Positions 9,041-16,950 of a DNA stretch of 64,000 bases are shown here, piece after piece. A program made the position numbers and the translations under genes. This DNA comes from UBA11957 sp963603285 (GTDB lineage: Bacteria > Bacillota > Clostridia > Lachnospirales > Lachnospiraceae). The notes under the pieces were generated by a model that ran no database searches, was not told where the DNA came from, and saw only the letters and a list, made by a program, of their open reading frames with translations. Positions within the stretch are counted from its first letter, which is position 1. Each line of letters opens with the position of its first letter. The stretch is from assembly GCA_963603285.1 (NCBI GenBank), contig CAVCMG010000011.1:23357-87356 (forward strand), given 5' to 3'.

Positions 9041-10192
9041 ATGAAAAAAAGAGTTGCGGGAAGTGTGCTGTTAATTATTTTGTTTGTGATTTTATTGGGT
9101 TTGGCACGAGTTCGTTTTCAACAAAATCAACTGGATGCCCCGGTCGAAAAAATAACATCCATAACAGAAACAGAAAAAAATCAGAATTTGACAACAGTCA
9201 GTGAAGATAATCCGGAAGAAATAAAAAGTAATCCCGCCCATATATCAAAAAAACTGTCAGATACACTGGCAGTGGATGCTGATGTTACGGAGGGATTCGG
9301 GAACTATAAAGAATACAAGATTGAACTTGCACAGTTATCTGTGGCAGATGCAAAAGAGACGCTGGAACAGCTGACCGGAGAGACGGTAGAAGCACCGGAA
9401 AGCAGTGAGGGTAATTTCTGGATGTATGCACCTGGTGGTGGATTTGCCGGGGAAGTTGATGGTGTTGTTTTTTTCAGTAAAAATGATAAAGCGGATGATG
9501 CCCTGTTCAGCCTGTTAAATATCTGGGATGCTAGAAATAAAGAGAAGCAGCAGGATAAAGAGCTTGCGGGGATATCAAAACAAAAAGCCTGTGATCTGAT
9601 AATGAATTGTGTGAAAAAAGTAACACAGGAGGAATGTGACATACTTCATGTAAATGCAATTGATGAAAGTGTTATAGATGAATTAAGCAAAAAAGAAGGC
9701 GAGGAACTGGATAAAAACCAATATGCAGGCGGAGCCTATCTGATATATATGGGTGTAGAAAAAGATGGTTTGCCGGTGTACAGTGGTATAGGAGAACAGT
9801 ATATTTCGAGTGTGCTGAACTGGGATGTAGCAAAAAACTGTACAGTAGAAGCAGTTGTGACGAAAAATGGCCTGCGGTATTTTAACATGAGTTATCCCTA
9901 TAACATAGCAGACACAGGAAGAAAACTGCAGATTCTTTCTGCAACAGAGGCATTGGAAAAGGCACTTGTACCGTTAAAAAATCTGATAACAGAGGGAACC
10001 ACTGTTATAGATAATATTTATCTGGAATATGTTCCAATTGCCAGTGAAAGTTTATGGAAACCTCAGTTGCTTCGTCCATATTGGACGATAGAATATACAA
10101 ATACAAGTATAACAGATGGTGTCAAAAATACATCAAAAGATGTTATCCGTATAAATGCTGAAACAGGGGAAGATCTTGCGTATGGGAAGTAG
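9041..10192 (+). CDS. membrane-anchored extracytoplasmic protein, unknown function
   Basis: 383 residues with one N-terminal membrane helix (about residues 5-25) and a large, acidic outside domain. The end (RPYWTIEYTN to VIRINAETGEDL) resembles a PepSY-like fold, often found in proteins that inhibit or chaperone exported peptidases, but this is a weak visual match. The position between the two permeases of an ABC cluster suggests an accessory factor for export or immunity. It overlaps the next gene by 11 bp. Confidence 0.65.
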   Translation: MKKRVAGSVLLIILFVILLGLARVRFQQNQLDAPVEKITSITETEKNQNLTTVSEDNPEEIKSNPAHISKKLSDTLAVDADVTEGFGNYKEYKIELAQLSVADAKETLEQLTGETVEAPESSEGNFWMYAPGGGFAGEVDGVVFFSKNDKADDALFSLLNIWDARNKEKQQDKELAGISKQKACDLIMNCVKKVTQEECDILHVNAIDESVIDELSKKEGEELDKNQYAGGAYLIYMGVEKDGLPVYSGIGEQYISSVLNWDVAKNCTVEAVVTKNGLRYFNMSYPYNIADTGRKLQILSATEALEKALVPLKNLITEGTTVIDNIYLEYVPIASESLWKPQLLRPYWTIEYTNTSITDGVKNTSKDVIRINAETGEDLAYGK

Positions 10193-11057
10193 AAACACAT
10201 CTGTATGGAAAAAAAGCATACAGGTTTGCAGATATTTATTTCAAAACAGATTTTGGACGGTTAATACCCTGATGGTATATATTCTGTTGGTTGTTTTTAT
10301 TTCTTATTATATACGTCCGATTGCGGCATATTGTCTGGAACAGAAGGTTGCGGTTACGCCATGGATATTTCCGTTTATGTCAAGCGATTATATGTTACAG
10401 ATATTTATGATTGCAGGTGCGATTTTTTTGCTTGCAGATGTCCCTTTCTATGAAGAAAATGGAATGTATCTTCTGTATCGTACAGGAACAGTGAGCTGGC
10501 AGGTTGGTACGGTGTTGTATATGTTGGTGATGGCAGTTCTGTATGTACTTAGTATAGGGGGAATTGCCCTGTTATCTTTGGCAGATGTTGTTCAGTTTTC
10601 CACAGAATGGGGGAAGATTTTTGGCACTCTGATGCAGACGGAGGCAGGTCAGAACGCAGGCATTCCTATGACTTTTAGTTATACGATGTTCCAATTTACA
10701 CCGATCAGGGCAACGGTTTACAGTATCTTATTGGAAATAGTATGTATTTTATGGCTTGGATGTGTGGTGTATACAGGAAATTTACTGTTGAAACATAAAA
10801 TGGGAGTGCTTATAGCGGTAATATATCTGTTTTTAGATACTGTGATAGCAAACACATTACCCAGAAGAATATACCAGTATTCTCCGCTTTCGCTGAGTCA
10901 ACTGGCAAATTATAATGGAGATTTGGAAAGAGAAGGTGTAACGCTTTCGTATGCTGTGTTGTTTTTTAGTTTCAGTTTTCTGTTGTTTATAGTGGTTATT
11001 TTTTTTACGGATCACATGAAACGCAAAAAGTCAGGAATATCACATATTAGTGAATAA
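10182..11057 (+). CDS. ABC-2-like membrane protein (second permease)
   Basis: 291-residue membrane protein with about six hydrophobic segments. The ATG at 10182 is preferred to 10155 because AGGGGA lies 12 bases before it. The tail is basic (HMKRKKS) as expected for a cytoplasmic C-terminus. It is probably the second transmembrane half of the exporter whose ATPase starts 19 bp downstream. Not similar enough to the permease at 8221 to call them duplicates by eye. Confidence 0.68.
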   Translation: MGSRNTSVWKKSIQVCRYLFQNRFWTVNTLMVYILLVVFISYYIRPIAAYCLEQKVAVTPWIFPFMSSDYMLQIFMIAGAIFLLADVPFYEENGMYLLYRTGTVSWQVGTVLYMLVMAVLYVLSIGGIALLSLADVVQFSTEWGKIFGTLMQTEAGQNAGIPMTFSYTMFQFTPIRATVYSILLEIVCILWLGCVVYTGNLLLKHKMGVLIAVIYLFLDTVIANTLPRRIYQYSPLSLSQLANYNGDLEREGVTLSYAVLFFSFSFLLFIVVIFFTDHMKRKKSGISHISE

Positions 11058-11076
11058 AAAATGGAGTGCAAATATA

Positions 11077-11718
11077 ATGGAGACAGTGATCGAGGTAAAA
11101 CATGCATCCAAAAAGATCAAAGAAGTCCAGATACTGACAGACATAAATTTGAATATACAAAAAGGAGAAATCTGTGGTATTATCGGGCGTAATGGTTCGG
11201 GAAAGACGGTGCTTTTAAAATCTATCTGTGGTTTTATGCCGCTGACAGAAGGAGAGATTCTGCAAAACGGCAAGCAGATCGGAACAGATACAGAATTTAT
11301 AGAAGATGCGGGTTTTATTATAGAAAATCCATCGTTTCTGCCCATGAAGTCCGGATATAAAAATCTGAAATATCTGGTGGATATCCGTAATCTGGCGGAT
11401 GAGAAACGGATACGGGAATGTCTGGAGTTGGTCGGACTTACGGAAGATGCAGATAAAACGGTGGGGAAATATTCGATGGGTATGCGACAGCGTCTGGGTA
11501 TTGCCCAGGCTATCATGGAAGATCCGTCCATCATTATTCTGGATGAACCCATGAATGGGTTGGATAATCAGGGTGTGGAAGAAATGAGAAATCTTTTTTT
11601 GAAGTTAAAAGAAGAAGGAAAAACATTTCTGATTGTAAGTCATAACCGTGAAGACATTGAAATGTTGTGCGATCATGTATATATAATGGATCACGGTGTA
11701 TTGTCAGTACAGCGATGA
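11077..11718 (+). CDS. ABC transporter ATP-binding protein
   Basis: 213-residue ATPase of the CcmA/bacitracin-exporter class. Walker A is GRNGSGKT (about residue 37), signature YSMGMRQRLG (about 131), Walker B IIILDEP (about 151) and H-loop SHNRED (about 189). The start at 11077 follows GGAG with 10-base spacing; an in-frame GTG at 11050 overlaps the previous gene. It energises the two membrane proteins encoded upstream, so the cluster is a complete exporter or immunity transporter. A hairpin terminator follows. Confidence 0.92.
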   Translation: METVIEVKHASKKIKEVQILTDINLNIQKGEICGIIGRNGSGKTVLLKSICGFMPLTEGEILQNGKQIGTDTEFIEDAGFIIENPSFLPMKSGYKNLKYLVDIRNLADEKRIRECLELVGLTEDADKTVGKYSMGMRQRLGIAQAIMEDPSIIILDEPMNGLDNQGVEEMRNLFLKLKEEGKTFLIVSHNREDIEMLCDHVYIMDHGVLSVQR

Positions 11719-11751
11719 CAGCATTTTTTAAATAGCGTTTTCAAAACATGA

Positions 11752-11797
11752 CAGGAGTAGGAAATTCCAAGAAGTTGGAATTCCTGCTCTTATTTTG
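11752..11797 (+). terminator. terminator of the secreted-protein/ABC cluster
   Basis: An imperfect hairpin around GGAAATTCCAAGAAGTTGG, with flanking complementary AGGAGTA and GCTCT, is followed by a T-rich run (CTTATTTTG). It lies 35 bp after the ATPase stop. Confidence 0.65.
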
Positions 11798-11959
11798 GGT
11801 ATAGGTGAAAAATCTCTTTTGAAGCGAAGAACATAGAATCTGAGGACTACAATTTTAAATGGAAAGGTGGCGGATGCAGAGGGTGTTTCTGGATAGAATT
11901 TCGTGAAAATATGCGTTATAATGCAGAATATGATGTATAGAGAAAATGGAGGAAGCACT

Positions 11960-12577
11960 GTGATTAGACCGAAAAATATTATCTTTGATGTGGGCGATGT
12001 TTTGATCGAGTACAGATGGAAGCAGATGTTGATGGATTATGGCCTGGCGGAGGAGGATGCGATCCGGGTGGGGCATGAGATGTTTGATGATCCGGACCGG
12101 TTGTGGAGTATTTTTGATCTGGGAACGCTGACGCAGGAGGATGTGGTACGGCAATTTCAGGAGAAGCATCCGGAGGATGCGGAGGTGATCGGGTGGTTTA
12201 TCAACCATGGAGAATATATGCATGTGCCGCGGCCGGGCGTGTGGAAAGCGGTGCATCAGTTGAAAGAGGCGGGGTACAAGCTGTATATTCTGTCGAATTA
12301 TCCGGAGAAGCTGTTTAAGAAGCATACGGAATATGCAGATTTTATGGCGGATATGGATGGTGTGCTGGTTTCCTATATGGTTAAAGTGGGGAAACCGTCA
12401 CCGGAGATTTTTACGGAGCTTTGTCAGCGGTTTGGGCTGGTTCCGGAGGAATGCCTGTTTTTTGATGACCGGGAGGAAAATGTGCAGGGTGCGATCGATT
12501 TTGGTATCCCGGCGAAGCGGGTATTGTCGGCAAAAGGGCTGGAAGAGGATCTGCATGAGCTTCTGGCGTTGAAGTAA
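11960..12577 (+). CDS. HAD-superfamily hydrolase, subfamily IA (YihX-like)
   Basis: 205-residue HAD phosphatase with motif I FDVGDVL (about residues 8-14), motif II LSNYPE (about 103) and motif III/IV FFDDREENV (about 160-168). In motif I the second Asp is kept (D-V-G-D), as in the YihX/haloacid-dehalogenase-like group that hydrolyses sugar phosphates. The GTG at 11960, 6 bases after GGAGGA, is taken as start; the upstream in-frame GTG at 11903 lacks such a site. It stands alone between two unrelated genes. Confidence 0.85.
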   Translation: MIRPKNIIFDVGDVLIEYRWKQMLMDYGLAEEDAIRVGHEMFDDPDRLWSIFDLGTLTQEDVVRQFQEKHPEDAEVIGWFINHGEYMHVPRPGVWKAVHQLKEAGYKLYILSNYPEKLFKKHTEYADFMADMDGVLVSYMVKVGKPSPEIFTELCQRFGLVPEECLFFDDREENVQGAIDFGIPAKRVLSAKGLEEDLHELLALK

Positions 12578-12661
12578 AGCTGTAAAAGGCAGGGTATGCC
12601 ATATGGTGAAGCGGTGATATAGATCGACAGTCGGGGGCAGAAGATGAGGTGGATAGAGAAC

Positions 12662-13618
12662 ATGGCACAAAGAACGGAGATTACGGAGTTTCAGGATCCG
12701 GCGCTGGATGTGTATGCGAGACTGCATGAGGCACAGCTTTTGCATCTGTATGAGCCTGCGCCGGGGATATGTATTGTGGAGAGTCCGAATGTGATCGAAC
12801 GGGCGTTAAACAGTGGAATGGAGCCGGTTTCATTTCTGATGGCAGCAGAGCAGGAGGTTTTGTGCAGACAAAATGGCTGTGCAGAGGCTGTGGATGCGGA
12901 ATGCGGGACGAAGGAAACAGGGAACGCGGTGGATAGCAGCGAAGAAGCCGGGCCAGATGAGGAAAGCGGCAAGCTGTCGGATATTCTGCTGACGCAGCGG
13001 ATTTTGAAACGGTGTCCGGATGTGCCGGTATATACAGCACCGGCGGCAGTGTTGCAGAAGCTTACCGGATTTTCGCTGACTCGGGGATTTTTGTGTGCGA
13101 TGCGCCGCAAAGCACTGCCTTCTGTGGAGGCAATCTGCAGCGGAGCGGCGAGGATTGCCGTGCTGGAGCATGTGGTCAATCCGACGAATGTGGGAGCTAT
13201 CTTCCGGTCGGCGGCGGCTCTGCATATGGATGCGATCGTGCTGACCCCGGATTGCAGCGATCCGCTGTACCGGCGTGCGGCGCGGGTGAGCATGGGTACG
13301 GTGTTTCAGATTCCGTGGACGTATTTTCCGAAAAAGACGGACTGGCCGGGAAACGGAATGGCGCTGTTGCGGGAGCTTGGTTTTAAAAGTGTGGCTATGG
13401 CGCTGCGTAAAAATACGATGGATATTGATGATCCGAGGTTGCGGGAGGAAGAAAAGCTGGCCATTTATCTTGGCGCAGAGGGCGAAGGACTTTTGAACGA
13501 GACGATCGATGCCTGTGACTACACGGTGAAAATCCCGATGTCGCACGGCGTGGATTCTCTGAATGTAGCGGCGGCCAGTGCGGTGGCATTCTGGGAGCTT
13601 GGCAGACGCAGCAGATAA
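12662..13618 (+). CDS. TrmH/SpoU-family RNA 2'-O-methyltransferase
   Basis: 318 residues. The SPOUT catalytic domain at the C-terminus has motif 1 NPTNVGAIFRSAAA (about 170), motif 2 LGAEGEGL (about 270) and motif 3 IPMSHGVDSLNVAAASAV (about 290), forming the trefoil-knot AdoMet site. The N-terminal substrate-binding domain is interrupted by an acidic low-complexity insert (about residues 70-105, many Glu/Asp/Ser) not usual in the family. GAGGTG at 12646-12651 supports the ATG at 12662; an in-frame ATG at 12644 is possible. Target RNA is not predictable. Confidence 0.9.
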   Translation: MAQRTEITEFQDPALDVYARLHEAQLLHLYEPAPGICIVESPNVIERALNSGMEPVSFLMAAEQEVLCRQNGCAEAVDAECGTKETGNAVDSSEEAGPDEESGKLSDILLTQRILKRCPDVPVYTAPAAVLQKLTGFSLTRGFLCAMRRKALPSVEAICSGAARIAVLEHVVNPTNVGAIFRSAAALHMDAIVLTPDCSDPLYRRAARVSMGTVFQIPWTYFPKKTDWPGNGMALLRELGFKSVAMALRKNTMDIDDPRLREEEKLAIYLGAEGEGLLNETIDACDYTVKIPMSHGVDSLNVAAASAVAFWELGRRSR

Positions 13619-13644
13619 AACGGACAGATAAGGGGTGACAGGCG

Positions 13645-13917
13645 ATGAAACTGACGGATATAGCTTTATGGTATGCGGTATTTATCAATACATGGGCGTT
13701 CACGATGTACGGCATAGATAAGTACAAGGCAAAACACGGTCTCTGGAGGATACCGGAGGCGGCGCTTCTTCTGGTTGCCGCTGTTGGCGGCAGTATCGGA
13801 GCATGGTGCGGGATGCAGGTATTCCACCATAAGACCAGAAAACCGAAATTTTCCATTGGCGTGCCGGTGCTTCTGATCATACAGCTGGGGCTGGTGATCT
13901 GGATGGTACGCAGATAG
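13645..13917 (+). CDS. DUF1294 family small membrane protein
   Basis: 90 residues with three hydrophobic segments and the family signature around YGIDKYKAKHGLWRIPE and GGSIGAWCGM, then FHHKTRKPKF. DUF1294 proteins are small membrane proteins of unknown function, sometimes fused to cold-shock domains. AGGGGTGA lies 8 bases before the ATG. It appears to be co-transcribed with the methyltransferase upstream and the acylphosphatase 50 bp downstream. Confidence 0.9.
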   Translation: MKLTDIALWYAVFINTWAFTMYGIDKYKAKHGLWRIPEAALLLVAAVGGSIGAWCGMQVFHHKTRKPKFSIGVPVLLIIQLGLVIWMVRR

Positions 13918-13967
13918 GGTACGGGCAGATTTCGTATAAATGAGAGGATAAAGGACGGACACAGGCT

Positions 13968-14249
13968 ATGGCAGAAAAGAAGATCCGGCAGCAGTTTTGC
14001 TTTTTCGGGCGTGTGCAGGGCGTTGGATTTCGGTATAAGCTGTACCATCTGGCAGAGAGATACGGTGTGACCGGATGGGTGAGAAATGAATATGACGGCA
14101 GTGTGATGGCGGAGATGCAGGGACAGCCGCTGGCTTTGGATATGATCGTGCAGGCGCTGGAAAACGACAGATATATCGAGATTACGGATATCCGTAAGAA
14201 GGAGCAGCCATTGCGGGAGGATGAACGGCGGTTCGGTATTGTACATTGA
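13968..14249 (+). CDS. acyP: acylphosphatase
   Basis: 93 residues. The catalytic signature GRVQGVGFRY (about residues 14-23) contains the phosphate-binding Arg, and GWVRNEYDGSV (about 38-48) contains the catalytic Asn. It hydrolyses acyl phosphates such as acetyl phosphate or carbamoyl phosphate in the cytoplasm. Length is exactly that of the family. It follows DUF1294 and precedes the flavin-binding protein, probably in one transcript. Confidence 0.95.
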   Translation: MAEKKIRQQFCFFGRVQGVGFRYKLYHLAERYGVTGWVRNEYDGSVMAEMQGQPLALDMIVQALENDRYIEITDIRKKEQPLREDERRFGIVH

Positions 14250-14395
14250 GAAAGAGCGGAGATGAGAGGTGTTTTTCGATAAGTGATGGCTGAAAAAATG
14301 GGGAAATGAACCGGGAGGAAGATGGCTGGAGGATGGACATTTTCCGGGGAACGGTTTATCATAAAGGTATATACACAGACAAGGAGGAATTTCAG

Positions 14396-14788
14396 ATGGA
14401 AAAAGTATGTCAGTTTTTAAAGGATGCAGGTACATATTATCTGGCTACCGTAGAGGGTGACCAGCCGAGAGTCAGACCGTTTGGCACGGCGCATATTTTC
14501 GAGGGTAAGCTGTATATTCAGACGGGAAAATCCAAGGATGTTTCGAAACAGATCGCAGCGAATCCGAAGGTGGAGATCTGTGCTTTTATGAACGGGGAGT
14601 GGCTTCGTGTTGCCGGTGAACTTGTGCGGGATGATCGTGTGGAAGCAAAGGCTTCTATGCTGGATGCATATCCGAGTCTGAAGAAGATGTATGATGCAAA
14701 TGATCCGAATACGGAGGTGCTGTATTTTAAGAATGCTACGGCTACGTTTTCTTCCTTTACGAAGGAGCCGGAGGTTGTGAAGTTTTAA
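14396..14788 (+). CDS. pyridoxamine 5'-phosphate oxidase-like flavin-binding protein
   Basis: 130 residues with the split-barrel fold signature YYLATVEGDQPRVRPFG (about residues 15-31) and TGKSKDVSKQIAANPKVEIC (about 43-62). Small proteins of this type bind FMN or F420-like cofactors and are annotated as NimA-like or general stress proteins; the substrate is unknown. AGGAGG sits 9 bases before the ATG at 14396, which rules out an upstream in-frame start. Its stop is followed 2 bases later by the GACGGACG of element E2. Confidence 0.88.
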   Translation: MEKVCQFLKDAGTYYLATVEGDQPRVRPFGTAHIFEGKLYIQTGKSKDVSKQIAANPKVEICAFMNGEWLRVAGELVRDDRVEAKASMLDAYPSLKKMYDANDPNTEVLYFKNATATFSSFTKEPEVVKF

Positions 14789-14790
14789 GA

Positions 14791-14930
14791 GACGGACGCA
14801 TAGTGTGCACAGTACAGCAGGACGGTCCTGTCTCCGCTGCAGATGCCGCATAAAAGGCGGTAAGTTCTAACAGTTTTCACTGCCAGAAACAAGGGCACCA
14901 GTCGCATTCGCCGTGTTTTCTGATGTAAAG
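14791..14930 (+). repeat. GACGGACG-family element E2, truncated
   Basis: It starts with GACGGACG two bases after a stop codon, exactly as E1. The segment 14857-14930 matches E1 (5563-5632) in blocks AAGTTCTAAC, GGGCACCAG, GCATTCGC and GTGTTTTCTGATG. The right half that would close a long stem is missing: the sequence passes directly into the ribosome binding site of the DUF1016 nuclease gene. Confidence 0.75.
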
Positions 14931-14953
14931 AAAAATTCCAAGGAGTGATGTCT

Positions 14954-16054
14954 ATGGAGACTAAAATAAAAAAAATCGGACAAAATAGCCTTATGGATAA
15001 TTTTGTTAAAACTGATGACATATTAAAAGATATGTGTGGGATTATTGAGTCTTCACAAAGGGCTGCATATCAGACTGTCAATACATTGCTTGTTCAGAGA
15101 AATTGGTTGATTGGTTACAGAATTGCAGAAGAAGAGTTAGGTGGAGATGAACGCTCGGAGTATGGGTTAAAGGTGATAAAGGAAATTTCCAAAGAATTGA
15201 CTCAGCGATACGGAAAGGGATATGATAGAAGTAATCTATATCATTATTTGAAATTTTATAAAACATTTCCTGAAATTGTCGACACGGAGTGTAGACAATC
15301 TGGTGTTTCACTTTCGTGGTCACATTATAGAACCTTATTGCAGGTCAAAGACTCAGAAGCTCGTGACTGGTATGAAAAAGAAGCCGCAGAACAAACCTGG
15401 AGTGTCCGCACATTACAGAGAAACATCTCTTCACAGTATTATTACCGTATGCTTAAGACACAGAAAAAAGAGCTTGTAGAAAGTGAAATGAAGAAGCTGA
15501 CAGCGCCATATGAAAATGATAAACTGGAGTTTATCAAAAATCCGGTAGTTGCAGAATTCTTAGGATTTTCTCAGAATACAGATTTTACCGAGAGTGATCT
15601 TGAGAAGAGTATTCTTTCAAATTTGCAGAAGTTTTTAATGGAACTGGGAAAGGGATATGCGTTTGTGGCAAGGCAGCAGCATATTCACACGGAAAAGCAG
15701 GACTATTATATTGATCTTGTGTTTTACAATTACATACTGAAATGTTTTGTCCTTATTGATCTGAAAACAGAAAAGATAACGCATCAGGATGTAGGGCAGA
15801 TGGATATGTATATCCGTATGTATGATGAACTGAAACGCAGTGAAGGCGATAATCCAACAATAGGCATTGTGCTTTGCTCTGATACGGATGATGATATTGC
15901 CCGTTATTCTGTTATGCATGGCAATGAGCAGTTATTTGCTTCAAAGTATAAATTATACCTGCCGACAAAAGAAGAATTGAAAGCAGAGATTGAAGCGCAA
16001 AAGGCAATGTTTTATCTTCAACAGCAGGAAAGTAAAGAAAAGGAAACAGAATAG
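14954..16054 (+). CDS. DUF1016 (YhcG-type) PD-(D/E)XK nuclease
   Basis: 366 residues. The N-terminal DUF1016 helical domain (about 20-165, with LIGYRIAEEEL and YGKGYDRSNLYHYLKFY) is followed by a PDDEXK nuclease domain (about 180-330) with catalytic elements YYIDLVFYN and LIDLKTE. The family is linked to DNA repair, restriction and mobile elements; E. coli YhcG is the reference. GGAG lies 8 bases before the ATG at 14954. Base composition is more AT-rich than the neighbours, and it sits against a truncated repeat (E2), which suggests lateral arrival. It is a single gene with its own terminator. Confidence 0.9.
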   Translation: METKIKKIGQNSLMDNFVKTDDILKDMCGIIESSQRAAYQTVNTLLVQRNWLIGYRIAEEELGGDERSEYGLKVIKEISKELTQRYGKGYDRSNLYHYLKFYKTFPEIVDTECRQSGVSLSWSHYRTLLQVKDSEARDWYEKEAAEQTWSVRTLQRNISSQYYYRMLKTQKKELVESEMKKLTAPYENDKLEFIKNPVVAEFLGFSQNTDFTESDLEKSILSNLQKFLMELGKGYAFVARQQHIHTEKQDYYIDLVFYNYILKCFVLIDLKTEKITHQDVGQMDMYIRMYDELKRSEGDNPTIGIVLCSDTDDDIARYSVMHGNEQLFASKYKLYLPTKEELKAEIEAQKAMFYLQQQESKEKETE

Positions 16055-16068
16055 AAAGTAAGCGTGTT

Positions 16069-16106
16069 AGCCAAAAGCCTGTGAAATCAAGGCTTTTGGC
16101 TTGTTT
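16069..16106 (+). terminator. Rho-independent terminator after the DUF1016 nuclease
   Basis: Perfect 11-bp stem, AGCCAAAAGCC with GGCTTTTGGCT, an 11-nt loop and a following TTGTTT. The remaining 90 bases to the next gene are AT-rich with no recognisable feature. Confidence 0.85.
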
Positions 16107-16195
16107 AAATCAGCTGGACTAAAAACGTTAAACAAGATTTATCTAAGATTTGATATGTACAAGAAATATATTTTATATTAATTCAAGAAACATTC

Positions 16196-16753
16196 CTACG
16201 GAATCAGCAGTCCATTGACCAGTACAAAATGCGACGGCAGCCGCCCCTCTTCGATCCACTCCAGTTTCAGTCCCATCAGCTTTTCAGTCGTCAGTCCGAC
16301 ATTTCCTCCCAGAGCTTCAATTGAGTGCCGTAATGTATCCGGAAAGCGGCAGGGTTTTCCGTCGAGGCGGGTACAATGGCCGTTGCATTTTGGGCAGCTG
16401 CCACCGGCGGCCAGAGATACACTGCCGGGGTAATCCTTTTCCATGGCAAAGATGCGGCTGGAAAGCCCGTCGCGGCCTTCGGAAAAAATCTGTTCCATCA
16501 GCGGCTGCAGTTCCTCCGGAGCGTAAGTTTTGTCCAGATATGTCGGATCTATCGTCAGCTTATGGGCAAATAAATGCAGCGTTTTAAATCGCATCCAGTA
16601 TTCGATCACATCAAAATCATAGGGCGGACATGACCAGGAATGCTCATAGTTCGGACAGGCCTGACAGGCTTTACGGAAGGTAGGCACATCTACATAGTTT
16701 TCAACATAATCTTTGACCGGAATTTCCGCTTCATATTGTGACAGAGTATACAT
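16196..16753 (-). CDS. DUF2284 metal-binding protein
   Basis: 185 residues. Cysteine motifs CQACPNYEHSWSCPPY (about 30-46) and GGSCPKCNGHC plus KPCRFP (about 115-135) match DUF2284, a predicted Fe-S or other metal-binding family of unknown role, common in anaerobes. The start at 16753 follows GGGAGG; a longer frame from 16816 lacks a binding site. It converges with the nuclease gene and is divergent from the fatty acid operon. Confidence 0.88.
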   Translation of the reverse strand: MYTLSQYEAEIPVKDYVENYVDVPTFRKACQACPNYEHSWSCPPYDFDVIEYWMRFKTLHLFAHKLTIDPTYLDKTYAPEELQPLMEQIFSEGRDGLSSRIFAMEKDYPGSVSLAAGGSCPKCNGHCTRLDGKPCRFPDTLRHSIEALGGNVGLTTEKLMGLKLEWIEEGRLPSHFVLVNGLLIP

Positions 16754-16864
16754 AAAAATCCCTCCCAATTTTCTTACTTGTCTAAAAGAGTACCGCAAAT
16801 ATTCGTATATATCCACTATTTTTCTGAAAAATAAACAAAAAATAAATTATCGGAAATCTTAATA

Positions 16865-16877
16865 TTTGAATATCAAA
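16865..16877. promoter_or_regulatory. FabT-like operator upstream of the fab operon
   Basis: Perfect dyad TTTGA-ATA-TCAAA. It differs by one central base from the published FabT box core TTTGATTATCAAA of lactic acid bacteria. It lies 5 bp before the -35 box of the fab promoter. A weaker relative, TTTGAAAGCCAAA, lies at 16910-16922 over the expected transcription start. Confidence 0.65.
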
Positions 16878-16881
16878 AGAC

Positions 16882-16910
16882 TTGACATGCAAACTAAATA
16901 GGTGTATTCT
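16882..16910 (+). promoter_or_regulatory. sigma-A promoter of the fab operon
   Basis: TTGACA (16882-16887), 17-bp spacer, TATTCT (16905-16910). Transcription would start near 16917, about 34 bases before the fabH ATG, which is preceded by AAAGGAGG. Confidence 0.85.
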
Positions 16911-16950
16911 TTGAAAGCCAAACTAATGAAGGCAAAGGAGGATATCACAT

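Noticed and set aside
13953..13960. GACGGACA resembling the head of the hairpin elements
   Set aside because: No complementary arm follows and it forms part of the spacer before the acylphosphatase gene.
13395..14435. 346-codon open frame on the minus strand
   Set aside because: Covers three recognised plus-strand genes in antisense and has low-complexity Pro/His/Ser content.
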